A model generated the notes under the pieces. It did no database searches. It was not told the DNA's origin and was given only the letters and a program-made list of their open reading frames with translations. Below are positions 1 through 10,497 of a stretch of DNA of 64,000 bases, piece after piece (positions within the stretch are counted from its first letter, which is position 1; every line of letters starts with the position of its first letter). The position numbers were made by a program, and so were the translations under genes. Source of the DNA: Lantana camara (Eukaryota; Streptophyta; Magnoliopsida; Lamiales; Verbenaceae); contig CM074857.1 of assembly GCA_037501455.1 (NCBI GenBank), positions 110,703,501 to 110,767,500 on the forward strand. The letters run 5' to 3'.

Positions 1-2480
1 GATGAAGAAGTATGATGTAATACTAGGTATGGATTGGTTATATGCACATCGGGTGAAGATGGATTGTTTTAGGAAGAAGGTTGAGTTGGGTACCGGTGTT
101 GTTATGGGTTCGAGAGTCCAAGGGAGTCCGTTTGTTTGTTTGATGGAAGCTAAGAAACTTATCGAGATGGAGCTACCGGGTACGTGGCTTATGTGTTGAA
201 CTGTCCTAAGGATCAAATTAAACTCAAAGAGACGAACTCTTTACATCTTCGTTTGGTACTTGAGAAGCTTCGTGAGGGTAAGTTGTATGCCAAGTTTAGC
301 AAATGTGGTTTTTGGATTGATCGGGTGTCATTCTTAGGACACATTATTTCCGATGATGGGATTTCAATGTATCATTCTAAAATCAAAACAGTTTCTCTTT
401 GGGAGCAACCGAAAAATGTGTCGGAGGTAAGGAGTTTCCTCAGCTTAACAGGTTATTACCGCCTATTCATAAAGGATTTCTCCAAGATCGCAGCACCTCT
501 CACTCGTTTAAGTAAAAAGGTAACAAAGTTTGTGTAGGACGAAGCTTGTGAAGAGAGCTTCTGTGTGCTTATGGAGAAATTGACAACTCCTGTGTTGACT
601 TTACCGAAAGGTTCAGATGGGTTTTCTATTTTTACCGATGCATCCAAGAAAGGGTTGGGATGTGTACTTATGCAGAATGGCCGGGTGATTGCTTATGCTT
701 CGAGGAAATTGAAGGAGCACGAGCAGAATTACCCAACACAAGATCTTGAGTTGGCCGTGGTGATATTTTCCTTAGCGAAATGGCGAAACTACCTTTATGG
801 GGTTAAGTTCGAGGTATTCACTGATCACAAGAGTCTCCGTTATTTGTTCACACAAAAGGATTTAAACATGAGACATTATTGGTGGATGGAATTCTTGGAA
901 GATTACGATTGTATCATACAATATCATCCAGGGAAGGCGAATGTAGTTGCGGATGCCTTGAGTTGGAAAGCTAAGATTTCTAATCTTGAGGCCAATTCCG
1001 GAAAGACTGAAGCCGAGATCCTTGTTTCACAATCGAGGTTGACTAACATCACTATACGATCGGATTTGAGGCAGTGAATCCCAGATGCTCAATCTATGGA
1101 TGAGTGGATTCAAAGACAAGTGGTTCAGGCAAGAGCTAATCTAAAGTCCAAGTTTGGATTCGATGATTTGGGAATTTTTAGGTACAAGGGCTAAGTATGT
1201 ATTCTGGATGGATTACAAAGGTTAGTGCTTGAAGAAGACCGTTTATACGATGCATCCGGGTGGCAACAAGATGTATCCGGATCTTAAGTACTTTTGGTGG
1301 CACAGTACGAAACGGGATGTTGCTATATTTGTTAAGAGATTTCGGGGTTTGTCAACAAGTTAAAGCCGAACATCAACTACCGACGGACAAGTTGCAACCG
1401 ATACCTATTCCCGAGTGGAAATGGGAACAAGTCACCATGGATTTCGTGACCAGACTCCCTAGAGTACAAAAGGGATTTGATGGAATTTGGTTAATTGTGG
1501 ATCGCTTCACCGAATCTACGTACTTTCTACCGATTCGATCGACCGATAAAGTGGAGAAATTAGCAGAGTTATATCACCGAGAAATGGTGAAGATTGCATG
1601 GGATATCCGCTAGCATCATTTCAGATAGAGATCCTCGTTGCACTTCGAAGTTGTGGAAGGTTCTTCATGGATTGTAGGGTACGAAGTTGAGTTTAAGCAC
1701 CGCTTTCCACCCGCAGACCGATGGACAATCCGAATGGGTAATTAAGTTTCTTGAAGATTTATTAAGGGCTTCTGTGATGGATTTTTCAGATAAGTGGGAT
1801 AAGCACTTGACTTTAATCAAATTTGCCTACAATAATAGCTAACAATCTTCGATCAAGATGGCACCGTATGAAGCTTTGTATGGTCGTAAGTGTAGACCTC
1901 CTCTCTATTGGGATCTTGAGGAATGGAAATGGACCGAGGAAGATGGTTTGGAGCGAGGAACCGAGCCCGATATCATTAGAAGAGCAATTAAGAAAGTGGA
2001 AAAGATTAAGTAACACATGAAAGCGGCACAAGACCAGCAAAAGAGTAATGTCGATCGGAGAAGGAAAGGCTTGAAATTTGAAGTGGGTGATTGGGTTTTC
2101 TTGAAGGCAACACCTAGAAAGGGTTTCTTCTGAATTGGAAAGGGTGGCAAGTTAAACCCGAGGTTCATTGGTCCGTTTGAGATAGTGAAACCTATTGGAA
2201 AAGTTGCTTATCGTTTGGATTTACCTCCAAATCTCACGGAAATCCATAATGTGTTTAATGTATCACAATTGAGAAACTATTTTCGAGATGAGATGGAGAC
2301 TATTCCAGTAGAAGAGGCACAATTGGATCCGGACTTAACATTTGTACAATAACCGGTAAAGATCTTGGATAGGAAGGTCCAAGAGTTAAGGAATCAACAA
2401 ATCCCGTTGGTCAAGGTACTTTGGAAAGATCTCAAATCCGAAGAAGCAACTTGGGACTATTCATTATTATGCTATTGAGT
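1..2480 (+). mobile_element. Decayed Ty3/gypsy pol, Tekay/Del-like (partial)
   Basis: Read across all three plus frames, the segment gives pol domains in normal gypsy order. First is the end of the aspartic protease (YDVILGMDWL, nt 11-40). The RT thumb follows (KLYAKFSKCGFW, then GYYRLFIKDFSK, nt 280-490), then RNase H ([12 protein letters not shown] and [11 protein letters not shown], nt 630-860). Integrase comes next (MDFVTRLP, IVDRF, FHPQTDGQ, nt 1437-1730), and last a C-terminal region with RLDLPP and VKVLW (nt 2150-2480). The RT palm with its YxDD box is missing, lost in a deletion near nt 200-240. Stops and frameshifts occur throughout, so nothing can be expressed. Integrase wording and the very long LTR downstream point to the Tekay/Del clade of chromoviruses; that clade call is an inference. 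The 5' part of the element lies outside the window. Confidence 0.88.
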
Positions 2481-2710
2481 TTCTGATAGATTATTCATTG
2501 AGGTTGATTCTACATTTCTTGGTTGTTTATCCTAAATTTCTACTTACATAGTATCAGTTTTTTTAAAGCTCTTCAGTCTAGTTAATCTGGTTCCTTAGTT
2601 ATGTATATTTTGACTTTGCCTTGCATGACTTATAGTTACGGCATCTGAAAGTATCCTCTAATTATTTATTCAAGATAACCTTGTATTTACTTTTGATCTT
2701 TTGGTTACCA

Positions 2711-2951
2711 GGACGCAGGTTTGCCGCTTTAGCGGTGTCAAGATATACCCAGGAAAGGGTATTAGATTTACATGACGAAACTCCTAGGTGAGTTAATAGT
2801 GATACTCAATGCTGTAGTTTCTCTAATTCTACACTGCATATGTTTCGGGTTTTCCTCTTTGTTAACTCAAAATGCAAGAGGTACTTCCACAACCGCCTGT
2901 GGCCCACTAAGCTTACCTCGACTGCTATGTATAGGAAACAACATAAGAAGG
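2711..2951 (+). pseudogene. RPL24: RPL24 (60S ribosomal protein eL24) gene fragment
   Basis: Two exon pieces of the eL24 ribosomal protein gene are visible. The first (about 2711-2787) reads QVCRFSGVKIYPGKGIRF and then hits TGA and TAG where the family has sense codons. It is followed by a GTGAGT donor and a short intron of about 55 bp. The second (about 2843-2948) reads [16 protein letters not shown] and then MYRKQHKK, and ends at a GTAAGG donor. No later exon was recognised. The retained intron and splice donor show a DNA-level copy rather than a retrocopy. It lies next to a SEC3 fragment and upstream of a CACTA terminus, which suggests capture by that transposon. It cannot give a full protein. 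Confidence 0.85.
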
Positions 2952-3429
2952 TAAGGGATAATATAAACTTTTCTGTCTATTTGAATGGTTTATAGAGTGT
3001 GAAGTAAACACCACCTTATTTTTTAGTTAAATACAAACTCATTTAAAAAGGTTCAAGTAAACACCATGTTAATTAAAGTACCCATTGTTTACTATGTGAA
3101 ACCACATTGTTTACTGTACATGTTATTACAAGTTAAATTTAGAAGGTATGATTGATTATGACTGGGTTGATACTTAGAAGGTGCATAGAAATATATCAAG
3201 AAGGGTGGCATGATAAATCTCTTTGAGAATATAGATAGTGAGGTGTTGATAAAGGAACAGAAAAGTGAGACGATAAAGGAACTTGTTAAGGAAATTTGAA
3301 GCATTTGAGGTCATGTTGTTAGTTTTGTGTTGTATTGTAATTCATTAGTAAATTATAAGAGTTGAAAGTGAAAATTTTAGAATTAAATTGATTGCTTTGT
3401 TTCTGGTTCATCACCATGCTAAAGTATGC

Positions 3430-4239
3430 TTTTGGGATGTGCATATTGAAGCCCGGAATAACAAACTAGAGATGCAGTCAGTAAATAACAAATCTTTAAT
3501 TGAGGAACCGGAAAAACTTCTTGAAAGATTACGCATCCCATCTGAGGACTTTCTGAAACCTATTATTTTCTTGTGAAATTACATTTAAGTTATTAATATC
3601 AGATTTCGTGCTCTTTTAAATTAACATTTCTCCCGTGAAGTCCCTACAAATGTGAGTTTTAGCTTTTCATATTTAAGTCTCCTTTAAAATGCAGTATACA
3701 ACATACCTTACTGGAGGTTCATCTGATGAGGCTCGCATGCTTTAGAATAAAGAAGCATGTGAGTGGCTAGCCAATGCTATATGAAGCCTGAAAGTTCCCA
3801 AGTTAGATCATTCCTATGCAAGCATGAAATATGTATGTACAGTATCTGATTTTCTTATGTTACCCTTCTTCCCAATATTAACTGTAAAAGTTACTGATGA
3901 AAATATGATACTGAAACCTTAATATTTATGATTTTGAGCTTTTAGATTCCATCAAGAAAAATTGTTAAAAATAGAATTGACTGTATCAGTTGATTGATCA
4001 CAAAATTTTTGAAATATGAAAGTTCCAAAACCACTTATTGTTGTTACATTAGGTGTAGTTTATAATTTTTTATAATTGCCTTAATAGCAATGGTGGGTGA
4101 AACATGCAGGTTAGGGAGAAGAGAGCAGCACTTGACAAGTTAAGAAATACTTTTGTCAAAAGAGCATCAGAGTTCCTAAGGAACTACTTTGCTAGCTTGG
4201 CCGATTTCAAGATCAGTGATAAGAGTTCATTTTCTCAAG
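3430..4239 (+). pseudogene. SEC3A: SEC3 exocyst subunit gene fragment (three exon pieces)
   Basis: Three exon pieces match the middle of the plant exocyst subunit SEC3. Piece one (3430-3555) contains [17 protein letters not shown] and [10 protein letters not shown]. Piece two (3695-3832) contains TYLTGGSSDEARML, a TAG, ACEWLANA, a TGA and VPKLDHSYASM. Piece three (4110-4239) contains [15 protein letters not shown] and then [12 protein letters not shown]. Introns remain between them; the second keeps a GTATGT donor and a CAG acceptor, while the first donor has mutated to GA. In-frame stops in piece two make it non-functional. SEC3 normally helps tether secretory vesicles at the plasma membrane. 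The copy sits just upstream of a CACTA end and next to an RPL24 piece, so it is most simply transposon-captured DNA. Confidence 0.87.
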
Positions 4240-4544
4240 TATTTCTATGAAAAGCTATTTGGTTTACAAACATTATCTATAGAGGAAATTGTAAATGTTT
4301 TCCCATTCAATTGGTCTATAACAGCGTGGATAACTGAAGAGGCCTGGTCAAGCAAAACGTTTCGTTACTGGATGAGATACGTGGAGGTATTTTTTGTAAA
4401 TGTTTTCCCATTCAATTTGTAATAGATTATGATATTTTTGTATGGATTAGTGTGTATATTTGTAATTTTATTGATGAATTGGTTGTAAATGAGTGTTGTT
4501 GAATAGGTGTAAAATATTAAAACAAAAGAATATATATTTTTTAT

Positions 4545-4925
4545 TCTTTTTAATAGAAACCGGCGGAATTCCGAAAGGAATCCCATCGAAATTAATTATT
4601 TCTTTTTATTGTCTAGCAAATTCGGAATCCGGTCGAAATGAATTTATTTTTTATATTTTTAATAAAAACCAGACAGGATTTCGAGGGAAATCCCGACGAG
4701 ATATATTTTTTTTTTTTCAGAATAAGACAATTCCGATGGGATTTCACTCGGAATCCCATCGGAATCATTTCAATTTACTTTTTTTTTTTTGGATTTTTTT
4801 CCCTCGGAATTCCAAGAAGGGTTTTTCCTACAGACTGTATCCCGTCGGAATTCAATATTTCTGACGGGATTCCAAGGGAATTCCAGCGGAATGTCCCATC
4901 GGAATTCGCAGGATTTCTTGTAGTG
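4545..4925. mobile_element. CACTA (En/Spm) transposon terminus and subterminal repeats
   Basis: The segment ends in TTTCTTGTAGTG (4914-4925), the reverse complement of the plant CACTA terminal motif CACTACAAGAAA. Inside it are many direct and inverted copies of a short word close to TCCGATGGGATTCC or its complement (4560-4910), typical of transposase-binding subterminal repeats. The opposite terminus was not found between 2480 and 4540, so the left boundary is unknown. The RPL24 and SEC3 fragments just inside suggest a gene-capturing element inserted in the gypsy element whose pol ends at 2480 and whose 3' region resumes at 4926. Confidence 0.75.
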
Positions 4926-6074
4926 TCGAGGGATTCGATTAAGAAGAATAAGCTCGGGAAATCGCTTTTAACATCTCGAGCTCGTGGACCCAAACAGGTG
5001 AAGTAGTTGAAGCCGGAAGTGGAGATTATTGGTGCCAAAGCACTCTAACGGGGATTGGATACGGATATAAAGAGGGAACTATTTGTTTGGGATACACCTC
5101 GAGATAATTCTTCGACTGGAAGTGGGTCCCTAGAATTGTTGATGGTTTTATTGGGGTTGAAGACCACATAAAAGGGCTTCTCCTTGTGATAGAAAGAAGA
5201 CCTACAATCGAGATTCATGGTAGCAAACCGAAGCTCAAAGGATCCGAATTAAAAAAAAAAAAATAAGACCGAGCGCACACTTGAGAGTGGGGTTTCGAAT
5301 TGGAGTGTTGTTGAAGACCAAAGTCGATTTTGGGATTGAAGACTGGATGGGTATCGAAGTATTGAGACGTATCGGGAATCCCAAGCTATGACATCAAGAA
5401 CAAAAGAACTTTAACAATGACTTTGGCATCGGTCGAATCATCATGATGAAGCAAGGTTTCCACCTCGGCGAATGGTACATATGACATACATATCACGTGC
5501 ATCATGCATCTTTTAGTCTTGTTATGTATGTATTGTTATTTTCTAGCTATCCTTTGGGGTAGCTTTGAGCGTGCGAGTGTCATTGTTCCGTGGTAAGATG
5601 AGGGTCCTGCTTTTCAACGAAATCGACAAACCCCTTCGAAGAATTTTGGCAGCATGAGAGAAAAGTTTGAATGTCAGACACTTTGAACCTTAGATCGTTG
5701 TAAAGGAAGAGATCAGTTAGCGCTTGGTAGTGGAGCGGCGTGAGTCCATTAACTATGCCAGTCGAGAAACTCCGAGCTCGAGAGTTGACGCAAATTGAAC
5801 TCAAACGGTGAGAGATGAATCTAATTTAGTCGCTCTTTATCGTACGAGTAGATCGAGCAATTCAAATTACCAGATTGAATTGGAGATTTGAGCCACTACC
5901 TCGGAGCTTTAAGTAAACAATTGAACCCCTTTATCATGCTTGAAGACCTTTGCCAGGCTAACCCTTGTTAGGATGTCGCGAACCCCGAACTTGGGCGAAT
6001 ACAAGAGAGTTGCTCGTAGTTCTAACTCGAACGGTAGGACCTGTTGACCAGGTCCTTTTAGGGGGGGGGGAGAT
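4926..6074 (+). mobile_element. Gypsy 3' internal region and polypurine tract
   Basis: No domain was recognised, but the segment is a diverged duplicate of about 12850-13720. Shared stretches include the TGGTAAGATGAGGGTC region (5590 and 13270) and GATGTCGCGAACCCCGAAC (5971 and 13625). It ends in a run of G (about 6060-6073) directly before TGTGACGCCCCG, the expected layout of a polypurine tract followed by a 3' LTR. It therefore looks like the 3' non-coding part of the element whose pol is at 1-2480. Confidence 0.65.
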
Positions 6075-6325
6075 TGTGACGCCCCGTCTCTTCGGCAATC
6101 CAGATACAGCGTCACGAGAAAGTTTATTTTCGTATTTTTGTGAATTATGTGACTTCGCATGTTTTACGTGCCAACGTGTATTTAATTATTGTTATGTGTG
6201 CTTTAGAATTTAATTAAATATGTTTAGACACACGAATGTCCAATATTTAAAAGTTTAGGGACCTAATCACAATTAGGGTTTTGAGCCGTTTTTCTGCTAA
6301 CTTGAGCTCAGGGAATTGGATTCGA

Positions 6326-6581
6326 CATGAGCTTGGTCTTACTTCACCGTCGAGAAACGAAAGAAAGACTTCCATCTCCAAGTTTAACTCAGATGTAGCT
6401 CCCTCCTTTTTGTTTTGGGTATGAAGCAGTGTCAAACCAAAAGACCTAACAAGCATTAGGTCTCCCTGAAAAGGAGGTGCTCCAGCCGCACCTTCCTGTA
6501 TGGATACCTTGTTACGACTTCACTCCAGTCACTAGCCCTGCCTTCGGCATCTCCCTCCTTGCGGTTAAGATAATGATTTCG
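6326..6581 (-). other. rrn16: Nuclear plastid DNA insertion: 3' end of 16S rRNA gene and rrn16-trnI spacer
   Basis: Read on the minus strand, 6581-6470 is the 3' end of plastid 16S rRNA, including the anti-Shine-Dalgarno end seen on the plus strand as AAAGGAGGTG. It continues (6469-6326) into the plastid rrn16-trnI spacer, with stretches such as GTTTGACACTGCTTCA and GGTGAAGTAAGACCAAGC on the minus strand. The homologous LTR at about 42790 reads straight through this point, so the insertion is clean. TTCGA flanks both sides (6321-6325 and 6578-6582), either a 5-bp target duplication or end-joining microhomology. The copy is a fragment with scattered substitutions, so it is not an rRNA gene. 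Confidence 0.9.
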
Positions 6582-7364
6582 ACTTCACCATTGGATTCGT
6601 TTCAATGATTCGAGTCCAACGGAACAAGCCTCGTATTTTTCTGAAGTCATTTGAACCCCTAACCGATTTAAATTCTAGCCAATTGAACCGAACCCATCTT
6701 GAACAAAACCGAACCTGTTTTCTTGGCCTTAATAAGACCGAACCAACCCCTTTCTCCCTCATTCTCTCCTACGCAATCCAAGAGAAGAAAAGAAGAAGAA
6801 GAAATGGCCAATATTCACCTCAACCTTTGAGCTCAACATTTTGACTCCGTCTCTCGCTCTATCAACGATCCAAGGTAAGCATTGAATTTCTCTCTTCCAG
6901 TGCTTCATTTCTATCCAATTAAATTTTATTTTTCTTGCTTAGATTCTTGAGTTGAAGAAGATGATGAATAGTGAAAATATCTAAAAATTTGCTTCTAATG
7001 TCTCCATATATGAATTAATTGATCTAAGATTAACGTATGTTGTTCGTAAGAGTTCCCTCATCGTTTATCTATTAAAATCTTGCCCGGTATTTGCATATTT
7101 CTTGATTCACCATTCTTATACCTTGTTTAAGCTTTAATGGCATCTCATTCCATACTTGGATTCATGCTTTAAAATGGTGATTAAGTGTTTAACCATGTTT
7201 TAAGAAACATTTCCATAAATTTAGATATGATTTCGGAGCTTAATTATTGGTTGTTTTGTTGCCGACTGTTATGCCTTGCCTTTCTTATTTTTCCTCGTAT
7301 AGCCATAGCCATGGCTAAATTTGGGCTTCAAGATCTGTGGGGAGCCACGTCCTTAAGGAAATAA

Positions 7365-7536
7365 GACATGGTCGTGTATGGCCATGTTTGGATAGTATTT
7401 GCCGCTACACCGAGACATGGCCGTGTCTGACTTTCTTCTTGAAGAGAGACACAACCGTGTCTCTCTTGGAGCATTTAGCTCCTGTAATGAGACACAACCG
7501 CGTCTTAGTTTCTTCTTGGAGGGAGACACGTGTATA
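7365..7536. repeat. Row of GGCC-type palindromes in LTR
   Basis: Five dyad-symmetric words close to GAGACAYGGCCGTGTCTC occur, with centres near 7371.5, 7420.5, 7454.5, 7497.5 and 7530.5. Intervals are about 49, 34, 43 and 33 bp. The third has arms GAGAGACAC and GTGTCTCTC. The position in the LTR corresponds to similar rows at 43268, 50059 and 56043. Confidence 0.7.
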
Positions 7537-9712
7537 TATGTGCATTGTTTCGTTCGGTCTTGTTTCGAATGCTTATTTTACACTTTTATCCCACCCTAAA
7601 CTTGATCCTAACGAATTTCGATTGACCTGAAATTCTGACACAATAAACCTTTTTGAGTGTAGAATATTCTCCTTCTTACAGGTTTGTCCATATCTTTTCT
7701 AGTTTGAGAGATCTATCCATTTTATTTTGGTGTCCCCACTTTACCAATTTCCAGCTTTCATCCGATTTCGGACTTACTCCATTTTCAGATCCCTTATAAT
7801 CATGAGTTGAGCCATATATTTTTGGAAAGCCCTATTTGTCTAGTCTCATATCCAACAAGCAAAATGTAATTTCCTCTTCTCAAACTAAAGTTATGCCCAT
7901 TTTACTGCAGCTTGTACATTTCGAAAAAACTGTCAGCTTTGACCTAATTTCACTCGGAACCTCTTTTTGTGTTTTAATCCTATTTCTCTTGTACCTTTCC
8001 AACTCTAAACCAGTTACTAACTTATTATATCATGTTTATGTGTATTTACTTGTTCTTATCTGGATTTTATGTTGCTTTAGTAATGTGATATGTGTTCATA
8101 AATGAATAAATGCCACCATATGCCTTTCGTTTATCCTTGTTTGCATTAATTGTGCACATGAACGTTTCTTAACGCATTTTATGAGTATATTGAGTGATTT
8201 GGTGTCTTTCTTTGTATGAAATTGATATGAATTTGTATCATGCCTACGTGATTGCATCTCTTAAGTGCTCAAGCATATGTCGTGCGTCCGCGTCGTTCAT
8301 TCTTGGTTCTAAGTCTTCTGTTTATCTTCAGTTTGTTCAGGTGCACTCGGGGTGGTATCTTGTTAGCTGAGTTGATTCCGGGGTGGATCAAACATCTTGT
8401 CTTCAGCTTCGTCGGTGTAAGTATAGGTTAGGATATAGTTAAACCCGAATGCAATATGCTCGTTTTTGAATGCATGCCACTTAAGCCATATGTATAAGTA
8501 AATATGTGCGAAGTATGTATTTTGATGACTTTATCTTATGATTTGAAAGTATGAACACTATGTATGAGCCTATGTATGCTTGCTTTTGGCTTAGTTATTA
8601 TGTTCGGGTCATGCTACCCCATGCTTCAAACCGTGTGCCTATTATGAGCCCTGCCCCACGTTACTAGGGCCTTCACACTGTGTGCCTATCTTGAGCCCTG
8701 CCCCGCATTATGAAGGGGAACAACGTAATGACACAGAGAGGTAAGCAAAGCATGGTGGTGGCAAAGTATGGTACATATACATGATATGTTTGTATGATAA
8801 GTATGTATGGTACGTGTGTATGATACGTGTGAGTATAGTAAGTATGTTAAGTTTTGTTTGTCTGTAGCGGGTTAGGATTATGACTTTGGATTTGAATATG
8901 TCTGCCTATCTGTTGGGCCCTGGAGCTATATGCAAGGAGACCCTGGACGGTATCGGGCCATCCGGATTATCACTCCTTAGTATAGTCTCCATATATATGA
9001 AAGGATGTACCGGAACCCACCAGGAGGTTTGGTTGGGGGATGGAGTCGTGAGGGTAAGAGAATCATTGAGCACTCCCCTCATCAGCTTAGATGGATAAGG
9101 GCGCGTACGACCTTTCCATCACCCGGAGAAGAGGTAGGTCTATTTGATTTTGATTTCGTATGATTATGAACGAGAATGGTGTGAACTCGTACCCACCGAG
9201 TCTAGTTACGTTTGTCTTGAGTTCGTGAAATGGGAATGGATTTATAATTAATAAAAATAGGTTGTTTTGCCGCAAAGCCTCAATTCCTATATATATCTAT
9301 TATCACGTGAAAATGCTTTCGGTTGCGTTTACTTTATTGAAGAGGATATTAGCAGTCATGGTTTGATAGGTTAGAGTAGTTAGACTATTAACTAATTACC
9401 CTTGTTTATTTTTTTGTGGCTTGATTGCAATTTATTGAATTTGTTGTTTACTTTGCGTAGTAGTTAATGGGGGGTTTGTGTGTTAATTACCAATTTACCC
9501 CTGTTATTAATATGTTTGCCCCCTTCTCGTTTGCCCCAGAATTGAAGAAGAAATTTGGCCCTTTCATGCCTGATTGACAGTTCCTTCTCTGTGTACCTTG
9601 CCGATCGTCCGTCATCGCCGATAAGGTCAGTCGTCTTTGGCCACCACTAACAAGTACCCATTTTTTTCCAAGTATTTTGAAGTCTAAACTATTTCCTTTT
9701 AGTTTTTCTCAA

Positions 9713-9892
9713 ATGGTTCGACAATTTAAGGTACCTTGTTACTGTAACAATGGGTTAATAGAGTTTCAATACGTAGGGAGAAATGCAAATTTTCCAGGCC
9801 GTTATTACTACATTTATCCTCGAAATACCCAACACCGATTATGGTTTATCACCGGCACATATGTGCCATCTAAGGCACCCAAGCAACCCTAA
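9713..9892 (+). CDS. GRF zinc-finger-like small ORF in Harbinger element 1
   Basis: A 59-residue ORF starts at ATG 9713; an upstream in-frame ATG at 9677 would add 12 residues. The core reads VPCYCNNG, then FPGRYYYIYP. It aligns by eye with the ORF at 61102 in Harbinger element 2 (VPCECGIGG, then HPGRFYYRCPEGC). The GRF zinc finger has CxCG, a GRxF-like stretch and two later cysteines. Here the first two cysteines and the PGRYYY stretch remain, but the third cysteine is tyrosine and the fourth is absent, so this copy probably no longer binds zinc. GRF-type fingers often bind nucleic acid in other proteins. The role here is unknown. Confidence 0.5.
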   Translation: MVRQFKVPCYCNNGLIEFQYVGRNANFPGRYYYIYPRNTQHRLWFITGTYVPSKAPKQP

Positions 9893-9981
9893 ATAAAGCA
9901 AGAAACAAATTACTACACACTTTAAATCTACAGCAAAGAAGCAGACATATTTATGGTATATTTATATTTATGAACACTCAC

Positions 9982-10497
9982 TTTAAACCATTTCCATGCT
10001 TCATCTTCACAGTCTTCCTCAATCGGAACAGGTTTTACCATGAATACTTCATAACACCTCAACACCGCATTCAAGACACAATGGAAATGTCGACTAACCG
10101 TTCTAATTGAACATATGAAAGACTTCTTCACGAAGCTTCTGATGATGCAAAAGCACACTAAGGAACATAGCTACTTGTTCCGCTACGGAGACCCCCTCGT
10201 TGCACGTAAACCACCCCTTTGTTCAAGCACCAGACAGAGCTTTGCGAAAGCATTCCTACCTAAGCGTAATTGATCTATACAGTCTTGCTCACTTAATTTC
10301 ACTAATCCATGAAGGTGTTCTATCTTTGTCGGGATCCTTGCTAGTAAACTATACCGATGATAACATCGACGCTTTGTTTCATCATCTAAAATACCACTTT
10401 GCAATACAAAGTAAACTACCATCAACACATTCATAACTTGGTATCGAATAATTTTCAGTGCAAAGAGTACCTCCTCCTCTTCATACACATTGTTCAT
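9982..10497 (-). pseudogene. PIF/Harbinger transposase, first exon, frameshifted
   Basis: On the minus strand from ATG 10497 the protein begins MNNVYEEEEVLFAL. It runs through DCIDQLRLGRNAFAKL, VAEQVAMFLSVL, VSRHFHCVLNAVL and VKPVPIEEDCEDEAWKWFK, a recognisable N-terminal half of plant HARBI1-like nucleases. The exon ends in a good GTGAGT donor (9981 downwards). At least two frameshifts are needed, near 10190 and near 10100. The catalytic half, starting with the LDGTY block in relatives, is missing, replaced by the GRF-like ORF region. It cannot encode an active nuclease. Confidence 0.82.

Noticed and set aside
6461..6581. A 16S rRNA gene
   Set aside because: Only the last ~110 bp are present, with substitutions and inside an LTR. 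It is a nuclear copy of plastid DNA.
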